Under the pieces are notes generated by a model, which saw only the letters and a list, made by a program, of their open reading frames with translations, was not told where the DNA came from and made no database searches. From contig NC_070570.1 of NCBI RefSeq assembly GCF_026914185.1, positions 2,418,001 through 2,482,000 of the forward strand: 64,000 nucleotides of DNA, in the 5' to 3' direction. Below, piece by piece: positions 21,369-32,093 of the stretch. Position numbers and translations under genes: made by a program. This DNA is from Puccinia triticina. Taxonomy: Eukaryota > Basidiomycota > Pucciniomycetes > Pucciniales > Pucciniaceae. Numbering within the stretch: position 1 is the stretch's first letter; each line of letters begins with the position of its first letter.

Positions 21369-23411
21369 TTATGGTTTAGATCTTTTTGAAATTCTATAAT
21401 TACGCAGATGAATAGTTCTATCCGGAATATTATTTTCAGGTAACCATTCATCTTTATCTGCTAAATTATTCTTGTATCTTACAAGGTACAGACGGAGATC
21501 TTTACCATTGATACGTTCTTTTTTATCTTTTAGAATCTTCTGCACATGTAATCTTGCATTCTCAACTGGCTCTTCCTCAGGAATAGTAGGTTGAACATTT
21601 ACAGATTCTCCAGGTCTCAAAACATATGGTTTAATTAAACTCACTGGAAAAACTGGGTGTTTCCTTGAAAGCTCTTCACTCAGAATTACCTCTGCTGCAT
21701 TTTTACCATGAAGTTGTTTAATGAAAAAGGGTCCAACAAAAGCAGGCTTAAGTTTTTTATTACCTCCCAGATTATTGAAGTTTACTGTAGATAACATCAC
21801 CTTATCTCCAATCTTGAATTCTGGCTCTCTATGACTTTTGTCCCACCTATTTTTGTTATATTCTACAGCCTCTGTTATACAATTCCTCGCATGTTCATGG
21901 GCTGCATCTAGCATCTTCTTAAAATCTGAAGAAGTTGGATGAATATATGGTAATTTGTCATTAACAGTATTTTTTGGTATTCTAGGTATCCACCCACGTT
22001 CCAAAATATAAGGAGCTAATTTAGTTGTTGAGTGTTTGCTACTGTTATATGCAAATTCTAAGGCTGGCAGAAGGTTAACCCAATCATGTGTATAACCATC
22101 TTGATTTTTAAATTCAAAACCAAATGAACAGAACCTGCGGAGCATGTCTTCTAATGTTTGAATCATCCTTTCAGCTAATCCATCAGTCTAAGGGTGATAA
22201 GCAGTAGAAAAAGCAGGTTTAGTCCCTAACATATCATGCAAGTTGCGCCAAAATTCAGATGTAAATTTTGGATCCCTATCACTAATAATAATTTTAGGAA
22301 TTCCTACATCAGACATAATTTTATTCCAGAATAACATAGCAATTTCCATAGCTGTATCATCCTTATGATTAGGTATGAAGCGTGCTCTCCTAGAGAAACG
22401 GTCTACTATTACTAATACAGAATTATATGAATAAGCTCCAGCAGGCGGGAGACCAGTCACAAAATCCATATTAATAATTTCACATTGGGATTTAGGTTTG
22501 GCAATTTTTTGTAGAAGCCCAAATCTTTCTCCTGTTTGCTTATTAGCTTTCTGGCAGATGTCACAAGACTTTATATAAGTTTGGGCTTCTTTCCTCCAAT
22601 TGATCCACCAAGCAGTATTACGAATTCTTTCTAGTGTTCTCTCTTTTGAAAAATGACCAGAAGTTATACTATCATGACACTCTTTTAGTATATCAACTAT
22701 TTGTTTTTTGTCACAAAGTACTAGTACACTAGAGTGTTTATTTCTATAATACAGTAATCCATCTAACAGAGTAAATTTTCCTAACTTATAATCTACCAGT
22801 AATTCAGACTGTAAGCTAGAAATCAACTCAGGGGGGCAATTATCATTTTTCAAGATTTCCACTAGTGTCAAAAGACCTGATTCTTGATCATAACTGTTAC
22901 GCACTAAGTCATAAAAAGCTTCATCCAAATCACACACATGAATACCTAATATAGGGAAAATATCCTCATCATCAGGATCATACACAGGATTATCTGGAGT
23001 ATTTGGCAAAGCCCATCTACTTAATCCGTCAGCATTTTTATGTTTCTTACCCTCCTTATGAATTATTGTCATATGACCACGGTATTGCTGTATTGCAATT
23101 TGCCATCTTAACATATGACGATTAGGAGTTTTCATGTTCATTAGAGTCTTAACAGCCATGCAATCTGAGATTACTACAAAGTTAGAACCTTCAAGGTAGT
23201 AATGCAATTTTTCCAGAGCCCAAACTAGTGCTAAACATTCCATTTGACTAGCTCCATACCTCCTTTCAGAATCTTTAATTTGTCTAGATATGAAAAGGAT
23301 AGGTTTTTCAACAACTTGATCATCTATAAGAAATTCTTGATGAAGAGCTGCTCCTAACCCATCTAAGCAAGCATCAATGTACAATATAAATGGCTTAGTA
23401 TAATCAGGTTA
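21369..23411 (-). pseudogene. Ty3 B RNase H, integrase and chromodomain
   Basis: On the minus strand: RNase H ([45 protein letters not shown]), then an integrase with the H/H-C/C finger ([12 protein letters not shown]), catalytic Asp in NMDFVTGLP and [14 protein letters not shown], Glu in [14 protein letters not shown], then a chromodomain-like tail (YLVRYKNNLADKDEWLPENN). Two nonsense codons, TAA at 23411-23409 and TAG at 22190-22188, are each a one-base change from Gln codons conserved in element A. Otherwise the frame is open over 2 kb, so decay is mild. Chromodomains target integration to marked chromatin in this clade. Confidence 0.9.
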
Positions 23412-24576
23412 AGCTAAGACTGGTGCACTAGTCAATAGTTTCTTCAACTGTTCATAAGCTTGCACTCTCTCATATGTCATTTCAAATATTTTATCCTCAT
23501 TACAAAATGCATACAAACATTTGGTAATATTAGAGAACTGTGGAACAAATTGTCTATAATAACTACAAAATCCCAGAAAAGACATCATTTCTTTTTTGCT
23601 ACTTGGCATGGGATTTATTAACGGACTTACTTCGCGCACTGCGAAAAGCTCTTCGCGCACTGTGCAGTGCGCGAAGTTTGCAAACACTTCGCGCACTGCG
23701 CGTGAAGGGCGCAACTTTTTCAAATTATTTTTTGACCAATCAATAGACAAGCTTATTATTGTCCTCTGTGAATTTATTTGGAGTTTTTTGAAGCTTCCTT
23801 GTATGCTTAAAAATCCCACCAATAAAATGAACAAGTACAGTCACTTGGGGACCTGGAATCCATATTCCCACAAGTAAGAAAATCCAAATAATTTAGTGAA
23901 TCATGATACATATGAATTCAAACTTTTTAGAATTTTTTGGCCACTTTGTGCAAGAATAAGGCTTTCAAAAATTAGAAAGTTCACCACTTACTGGCGCATT
24001 TTGGCATATCTTGAGAAAAAGTTACTGGTTTTTGAAAGCCTTGTCCTTGTACAAAGTGGCCAAAAAGTTCTAAAACTTTTAAATACATATTTAATATGAT
24101 TCACTAAATTATTTGTATTTTTTGGCCTGCGGGAATATGAATTCCAGGTCCCCAAATGGCTGTACTTGTTTTTTTCATTGGTGGGATTTTTAAGCATACA
24201 AGGAAGCTTCAAAAAACTCCAAATAAATTCACAGAGGACAATAATAAGCTTGTCTATTGATTGGTCAAAAAATAATTTGAAAAAGTTGCGCCCTTCACGC
24301 GCAGTGCGCGAAGTGTTTGCAAACTTCGCGCACTGCACAGTGCGCGAAGAGCTTTTTGCAGTGCGCGAAGTAAGTCCGTTTATTAATACTGCAGCCACTT
24401 TATGTTGATCTACTGCTAACATAAGACCAGACACTATACGTCCCAGGGCTTTGAGCTCACCATATCCAAAGTTACATTTTTTAATGGACATTTTTAATCC
24501 TACTTCAATGGATTTTTCTAAAATCATTCTTACCTTTTGTTTGTGATCATCCCAATCATCAGAATAAATTATAATA
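23412..24576 (-). pseudogene. Ty3 B reverse transcriptase, C-terminal part, split by foldback element
   Basis: Codes for IIIYSDDWDDHKQKVRM and MSIKKCNFGYGELKALGR up to 24387, then after the foldback (23622-24378) SSKKEMMSFLGFCSYYRQFVPQF. One copy of the 8-bp TSD rejoins the frame exactly (VLIN to PMP). At 24576 the frame stops inside the second Asp codon of the YIDD active site because a Helitron inserted there. Confidence 0.9.
23622..24378. mobile_element. foldback element with roughly 370-bp terminal inverted repeats
   Basis: 757 bp flanked by the 8-bp duplication TTTATTAA (23614-23621 and 24379-24386). Terminal repeats start CGGACTTACTTCGCGCACTG and extend with high identity to near the middle, leaving only a short spacer. 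Each arm has several alternating copies of CTTCGCGCACTGC and its complement near the terminus. It has no coding sequence. The 8-bp TSD and very long inverted repeats fit a non-autonomous foldback of the hAT or Mutator type; the superfamily is not settled. Confidence 0.92.
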
Positions 24577-25010
24577 TCCAAGTATATTAAAGTCTCAGAA
24601 TTGTAGAAAAAAAAATCAAGGGTTCCCCCTACAATTTACTGAAAACTACAAAAAAAAATCAAGGGTTTCCCCTCTCAGAAAACAGAAAGGCAAAAAACAA
24701 GATTTTTCATACAAAACAAAGAATTACAAGCCAAAATAATCAGTTACAACAATAAAAAAGCCAAGCCTGCACCCTGCCACCCAATGTCAGCAAGCTGACA
24801 TACCGTGGCCCACCACCCATCCCTGTCTAGCAGGGTTGAAAAGTGGTGAGAGGAAGACCCCCAGCCGTTAAGCACAAGGGGGGCCCACGAGTAGCGCCCC
24901 ATCAAACTGCGCAAGTGCAACAGCGGACGGGGGTGAGACAAATCCCCGGCTGGAAGCCAGCCCGGAGAATTGCCTGAGGAATATTAATGCTACCACAGGT
25001 CGTCTATTTA
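24577..25010. other. Helitron 5' region, non-coding
   Basis: Contains two copies of an ACTACAAAAAAAAATCAAGGG-like block (24603-24625 and 24648-24670) and a near-palindrome TGTCAGCAAGCTGACA at 24784. I see no gene. Confidence 0.4.
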
Positions 25011-25303
25011 GAGCATCCTTACCGGTCGAGCTATGTTGGCGCGAGTTTTGACTTGCAGCTGTTGCAAACTAACTTAGCGACAGCGATTCAGCCGTATTGG
25101 TTCGGCTTGCGCGGGGTGGAGCTGAGTGGTGGGCGCGGGAAATGGCAGTTAGCTTCGAGCTAACCGTCACTAAATGTAGTGACGGTTAGCTGAAATTCAA
25201 GCTTCTCACCAATTTAGCTTGGGCTTAGCTACACCCAGTGTGGTTGAGATTGGTGGCTAAACTAGCTAATTTCGAGCTAAACTAGTCACCGGTAAGGATG
25301 CTC
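25011..25303. mobile_element. PIF/Harbinger-type MITE
   Basis: 293 bp with perfect 16-bp terminal inverted repeats GAGCATCCTTACCGGT and a TTA duplication (25008-25010, 25304-25306). GAGCATC termini with TTA target are typical of Tourist-like MITEs. It contains an internal hairpin around GGTTAGC/GCTAACC. Confidence 0.88.
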
Positions 25304-26429
25304 TTATAGGCACAATGGGCATTTCCCCTCCAATTCGCAGACGCACCTGCCCCTATGCCAACTGTTGTCTACAGCCACCTCAAACGCGGCAAACAAGCCA
25401 TTTGTCCCATCAACCACCTTGGCATTTTACTCCTGAACCGCCACCGCCACCATCATATCACCACGGGCTTGCCAACCTCCCCAAGCCCACTCCACAACGC
25501 TCTATGTACATACCCATATTTCCCCCAGGTGCAACCCCTTCTCTACAGTCACCATGCAAAGCCACCCCCGGGGCAAAACCATTGCAATACCGTTGTCACG
25601 ACATTCCAGGCAGGCGTGTCATTGGGCATTGATGTGGCTTAACCTCCAGCCATCGCCCGTACCAGCTCAGCCCTTCAACTCTCGAACTCGCTCTCAGGTC
25701 TTCTTTGTCAAGACTCGGGCCTAGGCCCAGAGTCAAGGAAGCGCAAGGAACTGAACCCTAACCCCGCAAGGGGGACAGGTGAGTCCGCGCGACCCTCAGG
25801 CGCATGCATATGCATGTCGCTCCCAGGCGGTCGGATTATGCTAACGCTAATCCTCCGCTCCTTTCTAGCCACGTCGACACAAGACAAAGAGCCTAAGCAA
25901 TACAAACAAACTCTACCAGACTCAAGGTATGAAGATTGTTGTATCGTCCCAGCTAGGTCAAGCAGTGCTGACAGGATCTCTTCTCCTTTACAGCACGCTT
26001 GCTACCAACGCCAACCCAAACCGTAAAGGTTCCAGCCTCAGCGATAGGATAACAAAACCCACCTCAGGTGGTAAGTACCTCGCTGCAGAGCCTAGCAGAC
26101 TAAAGCTGAAGACTTACCGTGAGCTGAATGATGAAACAGAATCCATCTGCTCCGGAAGTCTTGCAAGTCGAATCGGCCCGTGTTGAGCGCTCTGCCGTTC
26201 GATCTTAACTGACTTATTCAGACGTCTCCGTCCTATTCACGAATACGTGATCTCAGCTGCACCGCAGTCAACTCAATACTCAATTTCTTTTACTGTCATC
26301 TATACCAGAGTCGGCCAAGACCCGCTCTTAGTTCTGTGAAACCTTACATTCTTCACATGTGGCTCATCAAAATATCTTTCAAAGAAAGGATCTATTTGTA
26401 GAACGGCTGAACTGACGAGCACTTGATAT
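25304..26429. other. Helitron cargo of unknown origin
   Basis: Proline-rich plus-strand frames (25315-25642) and a frame starting MKIVVSSQLGQAVLTGSLLL at 25929, with donor-like GTAAGT at about 26071. It may be captured exons, but no family is recognised. Confidence 0.3.
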
Positions 26430-28840
26430 AATTGAAAAAACATGGGGTCGACAAGCAATCAATCGGCTCCGGTTCTTAGGTCAATTATGCTCGCCAATTT
26501 CTCTGAGCGCATAAGAACTGGCGCTGGAGGCGATTGTTCAATCCACCTGGGATATCTCACTGTATAAGGAGACCCTAGCCGCGCACAATAAGCTTGCCTC
26601 GGCAAACAATCTTCCCCTGTTGACCGCAAACGAGGACTGGATCGATAGTACCCAGGACGGGATCAATCACACGCTTGCAAGACTCGAGAACGACCTGAAA
26701 CACAATACGACTAATTGTATTAAGGATGGGATCCGGGTGAGTCTTTCGTATCTGTTGATTATGATTGATTTTGTTGATCGCTCCATTTAAAACGCGCCCT
26801 GAATCGAATTCCAGTCCCGTTACCAAGCGCTGGGTGCCCATTGTGAGAATAACAAGACTTTAAGGTTTATATTTCAACTTTGGTCAGCTCATGGTGATCT
26901 TCATGAGTTCGGAGAGAAGAAAAAGAAAACAAGTTGTAGGTATGTACCTTTAAGGGCAGTGGTAGGCAACCGAGGAAAAAGGTTTAGATGATGTAGATGA
27001 TAATGAGAAACAAAAAGGAAAGAGATCAATCCGAGAAGAGCAAGAATGGGGTACGAGGTCGTCGCAGGCTGCCAATGATAAAAGGAAATGGGCAGTGACA
27101 AAAAGAAATGAGGACGTGGTTTAAGGTGGTTGCGCTTTGTTGAGAGCGTTTGAGTTCGGTGAGCAAAGTGGAGAGAGTTTTGGTTGAGCCGATGTGTGCG
27201 ATGCAGAAAGGAAGTGGGGAGTTTCAGCCTGGTTAAGCCACAGGGTCCTGAGTTTGCCCTACGAGACGGATGAGGCGCTCGGTTGCTGGCTGGGCTGGTT
27301 AGAATGGGTTTGCAGGGATGCGTTGACCTGACCGTTCTGGTTGGTTTCTCGGTCCATGTTTGCGTTGCCTGAATAGAGCGGTATGTCAAGGGACTGGTTA
27401 GTTTATCATATCAACCGGTTTAATTTCTTCGGCTTATTGATACAAGGGTCTCTTGCTGTACTTACGATTGGTTGAGTGGCTGGAGGATACAGGCAGGAAA
27501 AGGTTTGGATTGTGAGCCTCCATGTTAAGGAGTTTAGGGGCTGTGTCCGGGCCGTTCGGGCCAGGGCCCAAATCCTGACACCCATTACCGCAAAGTGGGT
27601 GACGTTGGGAGCGCTCATCAAGTGTTCTCGAAGGCTAGAGAACACGCCACGACCGCATTACATGCTGCCGAACTCTCCCTCGCCTCCCTCGACCTGGCAC
27701 TCGACGCTGAAAACTTCAACCTGGCTCAGAGTCATGCGGCTAAGGCCCAGGGTGCTCTTGACACCCTCATCGGATCCTTGGAGCTCAAGGCCGCAAAAAC
27801 TAAGACTAGTGGATCTACATCCACCGTAGGCATTGATTCCCGTGACCCGTGAGTGCTTCCTTCTCAAAATTAAGCAGTGATTGCCTCTTGTGTTCATTTT
27901 GATGCTTTGTTTATCCAGAACCAAGAAAGATATCCAACGATGGTCCGACAGAGTTAATGTTGTCAATGCACTCACATCGCTTGCCCAGGGAGACTTTGGG
28001 AGAGCGACGAGCTACTTTCTCAAGGTAGGAAAAGATGCCGGAGAGAGCACTGGTGGAGAACTGGTAAGGACGTGAAAGCTCAGAACCCGATTTTCAGTGG
28101 AGAGCAGGAAGCTAAGACTAAGTATTTATTTGTGTGTGTAGCTGGCGACGGCGACCGACATAGCAATCTATACGACCCTCTGTGGCTTGGCTCATTTCGA
28201 TCGACAGCAGTTGAAAGACCGTCTGATTGATAACCTCGAGTTCAGGTCGATGCTCGACAGCGAGCCCCAGTTGAGACGGATCTTGAACTTGTTCAGAGAA
28301 AATAAGTACTGCGGCGTGTTTGAGTATTTGAAAGCCTCTCTGGTTAGTCCGTTTCCTTACTCTTTCCACATTCGTCGAGAGGGGAGACGGAGGAAACTGA
28401 TAATTTGAATCAATAAATAAGCCGCTGTACCAAGGTGATTTGTATCTGCTTAATGATGATGATTCAGGAATGGGCGATTGGACAATACTTTGGCTCGTTC
28501 TCATCGGCGCAGCTCTCGAAAGCGTCAGAGGTTTTTGGATGGCCAATGGATGAACTCGAGCAGCGTCTCGTTCTTTCCATTCGCTCCGGCCATCTTCCCG
28601 CTAAACTCGACCTCGCCAATTCTATTCTACGCGCTCATCAACCCACTCCTCGCTCCCGTCTCCTCGCTAATGTCACCTCATCCGCTAAAAAGATTCAGCA
28701 TGACTCATCGGCCGCTCTCTTTTGTCTTAAGCTTATTAGCGCTGACCTCCTCGTCCGTGATGTCAATCAACCTAACATTCCCTCTCTTACCCCTTCCTCT
28801 GAACCCGTCGATCGCTCAAAATTAAATCCACTCGGATCGA
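26430..28840 (+). pseudogene. CSN1: COP9 signalosome subunit 1 (CSN1/GPS1), Helitron-captured fragment with introns
   Basis: Exons in order encode the Rpn7-like N-terminal repeat and the start of the PCI domain of CSN1. Exon A runs to 26736 (RLRFLGQLC, then LARLENDLKHNTTNCIKDGI) and has an in-frame TAA at 26512-26514. The segment 27568-27848 gives HYRKVGDVGSAHQVFSKARE. After introns 27849-27918, 28064-28141 and 28343-28467 come VNALTSLAQGDFGRATSYFL, IYTTLCGLAHFDRQQLKDRL, and EWAIGQYFGSFSSAQLSKAS with LPAKLDLANSIL. An oversized intron of about 830 bp (26737-27567) replaces the expected short one. CSN1 is a nuclear deneddylase scaffold subunit. This copy lacks the true start, carries a stop and is inside a Helitron, so a working copy should exist elsewhere. 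The identification rests on remembered conserved wording. Confidence 0.82.
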
Positions 28841-29064
28841 TCTCAAGACAGATCGGAAAATTCTCTCCAGCTTTCTGGATTGTATCCAATAGGTATATTT
28901 GTGATACTCAAAAGTTATCTTGGTCCTTTCGACCTGCAGATACTACCAATTCAATTTCTCAATATTATACATCTCGCCTCCCATTGAAATTAACCCGTAA
29001 ATGTTTCTTGTGGTTTTACTGGCAGCATAGCAGGAGGTGGGCTGAATCCATTGGGCCCACCTCA

Positions 29065-29540
29065 TATGTGGGGTTGTCTGGAGTATTAGGGGATTCAAAG
29101 TTGACCATGCATGCTTTTGCAAGTTGGTGTTAAAGGCTTGTCCTGAACACCAAAATTCAAAGAAACATTCAAGCAGGTTTGGGGGGTGTATTACAATGTG
29201 ACTTGCATGCACTTTTGCAACTCCATGTTCCAGAATGCACTTGAACACTGACTTGCAAAAGTGCATACAAGTTGCATCTGGCCAACTTTGAAACCCCCTA
29301 TTAGGTAGAGCCCATCTACTCAGTCAGTCAGCATTAGTGTGCTTGGCTCCTGCTTTATGGGTTATGGTCATATGTCTCCAGTATTGCTGTATTGCAATCT
29401 GCCTTCTGAGCATGTGATGGTTAGGTGTCTTCATATTCATAAGGGTTTTTGCTGTTGCACAGTCAGTGACAACTATGACTTTACAACCTTCTAGATAGTA
29501 ATGCATTTTTTCTAATGCTCATACAAGACAAAAGCATTCC
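29065..29540 (-). pseudogene. Ty3 RNase H fragment inside the Helitron
   Basis: The minus-strand frame gives MHYYLEGCKVIVVTDCATAK, MNMKTPNHHMLRRQIAIQQY and HKAGAKHTNAD, matching the RNase H of Ty3 elements A and B. A MITE (29089-29298) splits it. Both ends stop abruptly, as expected for a captured or deleted fragment. Confidence 0.85.
29089..29298. mobile_element. MITE with GGGG(A/G)TTCAAAGTTG termini
   Basis: 210 bp. The left end GGGGATTCAAAGTTG pairs with the right end CAACTTTGAAACCCCC, and the inner CTTTTGCAAG/CTTGCAAAAG arms also pair. Flanked by TATTA on both sides (29084-29088, 29299-29303), in a Ty3 fragment whose homology rejoins across it. It may be Harbinger-like if the true TSD is TTA. 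Confidence 0.85.
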
Positions 29541-29874
29541 AGTGTGGCACCATCCAGGCACCGCAGCATGGTTCCACCTGTGGACACCATCACCACCACC
29601 ACCACCACCACATTATGGTTTTCACACCAGCAAAAATACTTCACCAGGATCTCCACAAGCAAAAATTCTTCACATTTTACTATAAAAGGGGAGGGACCTT
29701 TGCTTCCTGCTTGGCCGGTATCCACTCTCCTGACTCCAGCCAATCTGCCGATCACACCTTCTCAACCCGGACCGTCATCCGTACTGGAGAAAGAATTGGG
29801 CGCCCGCGGCGGCTGTACTACAAGTTCACCTTCCCTGCCGCCTCGCGCTGCCATTCAGCTTGCGAGCACTCAGC
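29541..29874 (+). other. captured coding-like segment
   Basis: Two overlapping plus frames remain open and continue past the MITE at 29875 into 30222-30320 (for example SLFEQEATPEVRQPATPTRP). It probably derives from a captured exon. No family is recognised. Confidence 0.35.
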
Positions 29875-30214
29875 CAACGATGCATCTATTACGCTACGGT
29901 TAGCGTGTAATACCCTAATTTAGCGGTTTTTTAGCGCCGCTACGCTAAACTAAATTGTAGCGGGCGGACTATTACAATTACAGCTAACTCAGATTGGGCA
30001 AAAAAGTGCAATTTTCGCTACGAATTACAGCTAATTTAGCGTAGCAAGCCGCTAATTAGCTGTAATTTAGCTGTAATTTAGCTGTAATTTAGCGTTAGCG
30101 GTTTTTAGCGGGTTGGTATTACACTAAAAATTACAGCCCCAGATTATTAGCAACAAGCGTTACAATTTAGTTTTAGCGGCGCTAATTACATTTAGCGTAA
30201 TACATGCATCGTTG
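29875..30214. mobile_element. hAT-like MITE
   Basis: 340 bp with terminal inverted repeats CAACGATGCATC and GATGCATCGTTG, flanked by ACTCAGC duplicated on both sides (7 bp certain, 8 bp possible depending on one terminal base). The interior is rich in TTTAGCG and AGCTGTAATT repeats. CA-starting TIRs and a 7-8 bp TSD fit the hAT superfamily. Confidence 0.85.
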
Positions 30215-30372
30215 ACTCAGCCTCTCCCTCTGCCCTCCCGGAAAGCCTCAAAAGTCTCTTTGAACAAGAAGCTACCCCCGAGGTTCGTCAACCTGCTACC
30301 CCCACCCGACCGGCCTGCTGAGTAAAAATAATTGCTGTTGCTGGCCGTGGAGCTGGGCATGTGGTCTCCGCA

Positions 30373-30385
30373 GCGGCGCAGCCGC
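30373..30385. terminator. Helitron 3' terminal hairpin
   Basis: GCGGC-GCA-GCCGC stem-loop 12 nt before CTAG. This is the rolling-circle termination signal of Helitrons, and its complement occurs at 45267-45279 in the second Helitron. Confidence 0.85.
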
Positions 30386-30397
30386 CTTGGCCTCTAG

Positions 30398-31068
30398 TCA
30401 TCTATATAAACCATCATCCATCCTTGCCTGATATATTGGCCAAATATAGAATCCATCATTCTTTGAAAGTGAGAGGGAGCATTCTTAATACCAAAGGGCA
30501 TACAGAGATATTCAAATACTCCTAGATGACAAATTATTCTGAGAAACTTACAACTTTCCTCTTCTATAGCTATTTGATGAAATCCTTTCAAAACATCCAT
30601 TGTAGTAATGTATTTTGCTTTAGATAAGTTATGCAAAGCATGTTCAATTCTTGGTATAGGGTAATGATCTGCTTTAGTATAAGTATTCAAGGCTCTAAAA
30701 TCACCTACCATCCTAGATTTATCATTATGCCAAGCTATCATAACTGGAGTAGTCATTTCTACTTGTTCATTATGACCAATTTTTCTGATAACTCTGAGAT
30801 CTAGTAGTTCATTGATATGATTCTCAAGAGCTTCTCTGGATTTAGGACTTGAAGGATAAGCTGATTTCCTTAACATAGGGGGATAAGGTGCTTGTACAGT
30901 CAATTCTATGCTCATGTCATGACCTTTGATATCTCCAATAGGTTCATCTGAAGTACAAAATGCTTGTTTATTATCAAAGCATATTTTCAAAATATCCATT
31001 TTCTGACTGTCACTAAGTTCATTATTAACAGCTGCTTGATTTAAGTAATCTGCTTTAAAACATAACAT
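30398..31068 (-). pseudogene. Ty3 B reverse transcriptase, N-terminal part
   Basis: Open minus-strand frame from LNQAAVNNELSDSQKMDILK through YPIPRIEHALHNLSKAKYI, TTMDVLKGFHQIAIEEESC and MPFGIKNAPSHFQRMMDSIF, ending GWMMVYID where the Helitron begins. It aligns throughout with element A RT. The upstream limit near 31068 is an abrupt loss of homology; protease and gag are absent. Confidence 0.9.
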
Positions 31069-32093
31069 TCCAGTAAACTTCCATTGAGTGGATTCACATC
31101 TTCCCCGGAGTAACCCACCGCTGACAAAATCCGCCTGTCATTGACAGGGCTTCCCGCGTGATCTTCGGATGCACTTTCCCAGAGGATGGAGTCTAATTAC
31201 ACCACCATCCAGATTGATTTGCAGTTGCGTTTCACCGCCAGAACCGCATCTACCAACATACATACTTGTATTCCACTTGGATTTCAGCTCAGGAGCCCGT
31301 GCGCATTTATCACCCACTTCACCTGAGCGGCTGCGCAGGGTGAGCCCATGTGTTCCGCTTGGCGGGCTCAAATGCCTTTGGCCAGACGATATCGCAGTTC
31401 ACTACATATAACACAGTCAGACACCATGCTTCCCAGTGAACCCTCTTCCATAGTAGTGACCACTATCACTGCCTTCGCAACGCGCAAGACAATAGACAAA
31501 CAATAAACACCGTTAGACAAACTAAGTTGCATGCCTGCTTCAGCCACACATCAGCATCTTCCACTATATGAGAAAGGACCCTCATTTGCTGAACATAATG
31601 CTGCCATCAGCCACATGCATTTGGCTCATGGTCTAACTGCACGTTGTCTTGCACTATCTAGATTACGTCAGGTCCCGGGCACAATTGCAAACTTCATCAC
31701 AAAGGACTCTGGTCATGAAAAGCACCAAGGCTTGGGTCCCGATAGGGGTAAGCCATATAAACCAGCCCACATTCCCCTCGAGTTCCTCTCCTCCCACTTG
31801 TCCCCAAATCCACTCCGCATTGACCTTTGCGCTGAATAAGAATACCTCATGTCTCATCCAGGTTCTCCCCGCGACGATCCCGCAACCAATGACTCCGTTT
31901 TCTTGACGGAAACCGAATCCTCAGGGACCACACCACCCCCCAGTGAGTTTGCCTGGTCATCGTGCCAAACCCGCAGTGTTGAATTGAGCCAAATTTCATA
32001 TTTCCAACCCAACAGGATCTCTAGCAGAACAACATCACCCGGTCAATCCCAGCGCCTTCCCTTCAAGAATTCCTAATTCAACATCAATCCTCC
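31069..32093. other. no gene firmly identified
   Basis: A plus-strand frame at 31531-31839 (EHNAAISHMHLAHGLTARCL) may be an exon of the gene that follows, but no family is recognised. I see no repeat structure. Confidence 0.3.

Larger units (their letters stand above)
24577..30397 (+). mobile_element. non-autonomous Helitron carrying host gene fragments
   Basis: Begins TCCAAGTATATT and ends CTCTAG. It lies between host A (24576) and T (30398) with no duplication. A GC-rich hairpin GCGGC-GCA-GCCGC (30373-30385) sits 12 nt before the end, the classical Helitron 3' terminus. Removing it restores the Ty3 B RT frame through YIDD. No Rep or helicase is encoded. Cargo: COP9 subunit 1 fragments, a Ty3 fragment, and three MITEs. 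Confidence 0.93.
18498..31068 (-). mobile_element. Ty3 chromovirus B, 5'-truncated, host to several insertions
   Basis: The minus-strand element consists of a 3' LTR (18498-21333), integrase, RNase H and RT (21369-24576), and RT start (30398-31068). The order is interrupted by a foldback element and a Helitron. A polypurine tract (AAGGGGTAGGAAA on the minus strand) abuts the LTR at 21334-21346. Nothing of gag, protease or the 5' LTR is present beyond 31068, where homology to element A stops abruptly. TSD not determinable. Confidence 0.9.

Noticed and set aside
23981..24581. Minus-strand frame continuing RT into the foldback arm as a novel protein
   Set aside because: The frame after VAAVLIN is only the foldback element being read through. 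The true continuation is on the other side of the insertion.
26901..27389. 162-residue minus-strand protein in the Helitron
   Set aside because: Composition is low-complexity (Pro/Thr/Ser then Phe/Leu), it lies in the oversized CSN1 intron, and no motif was seen.
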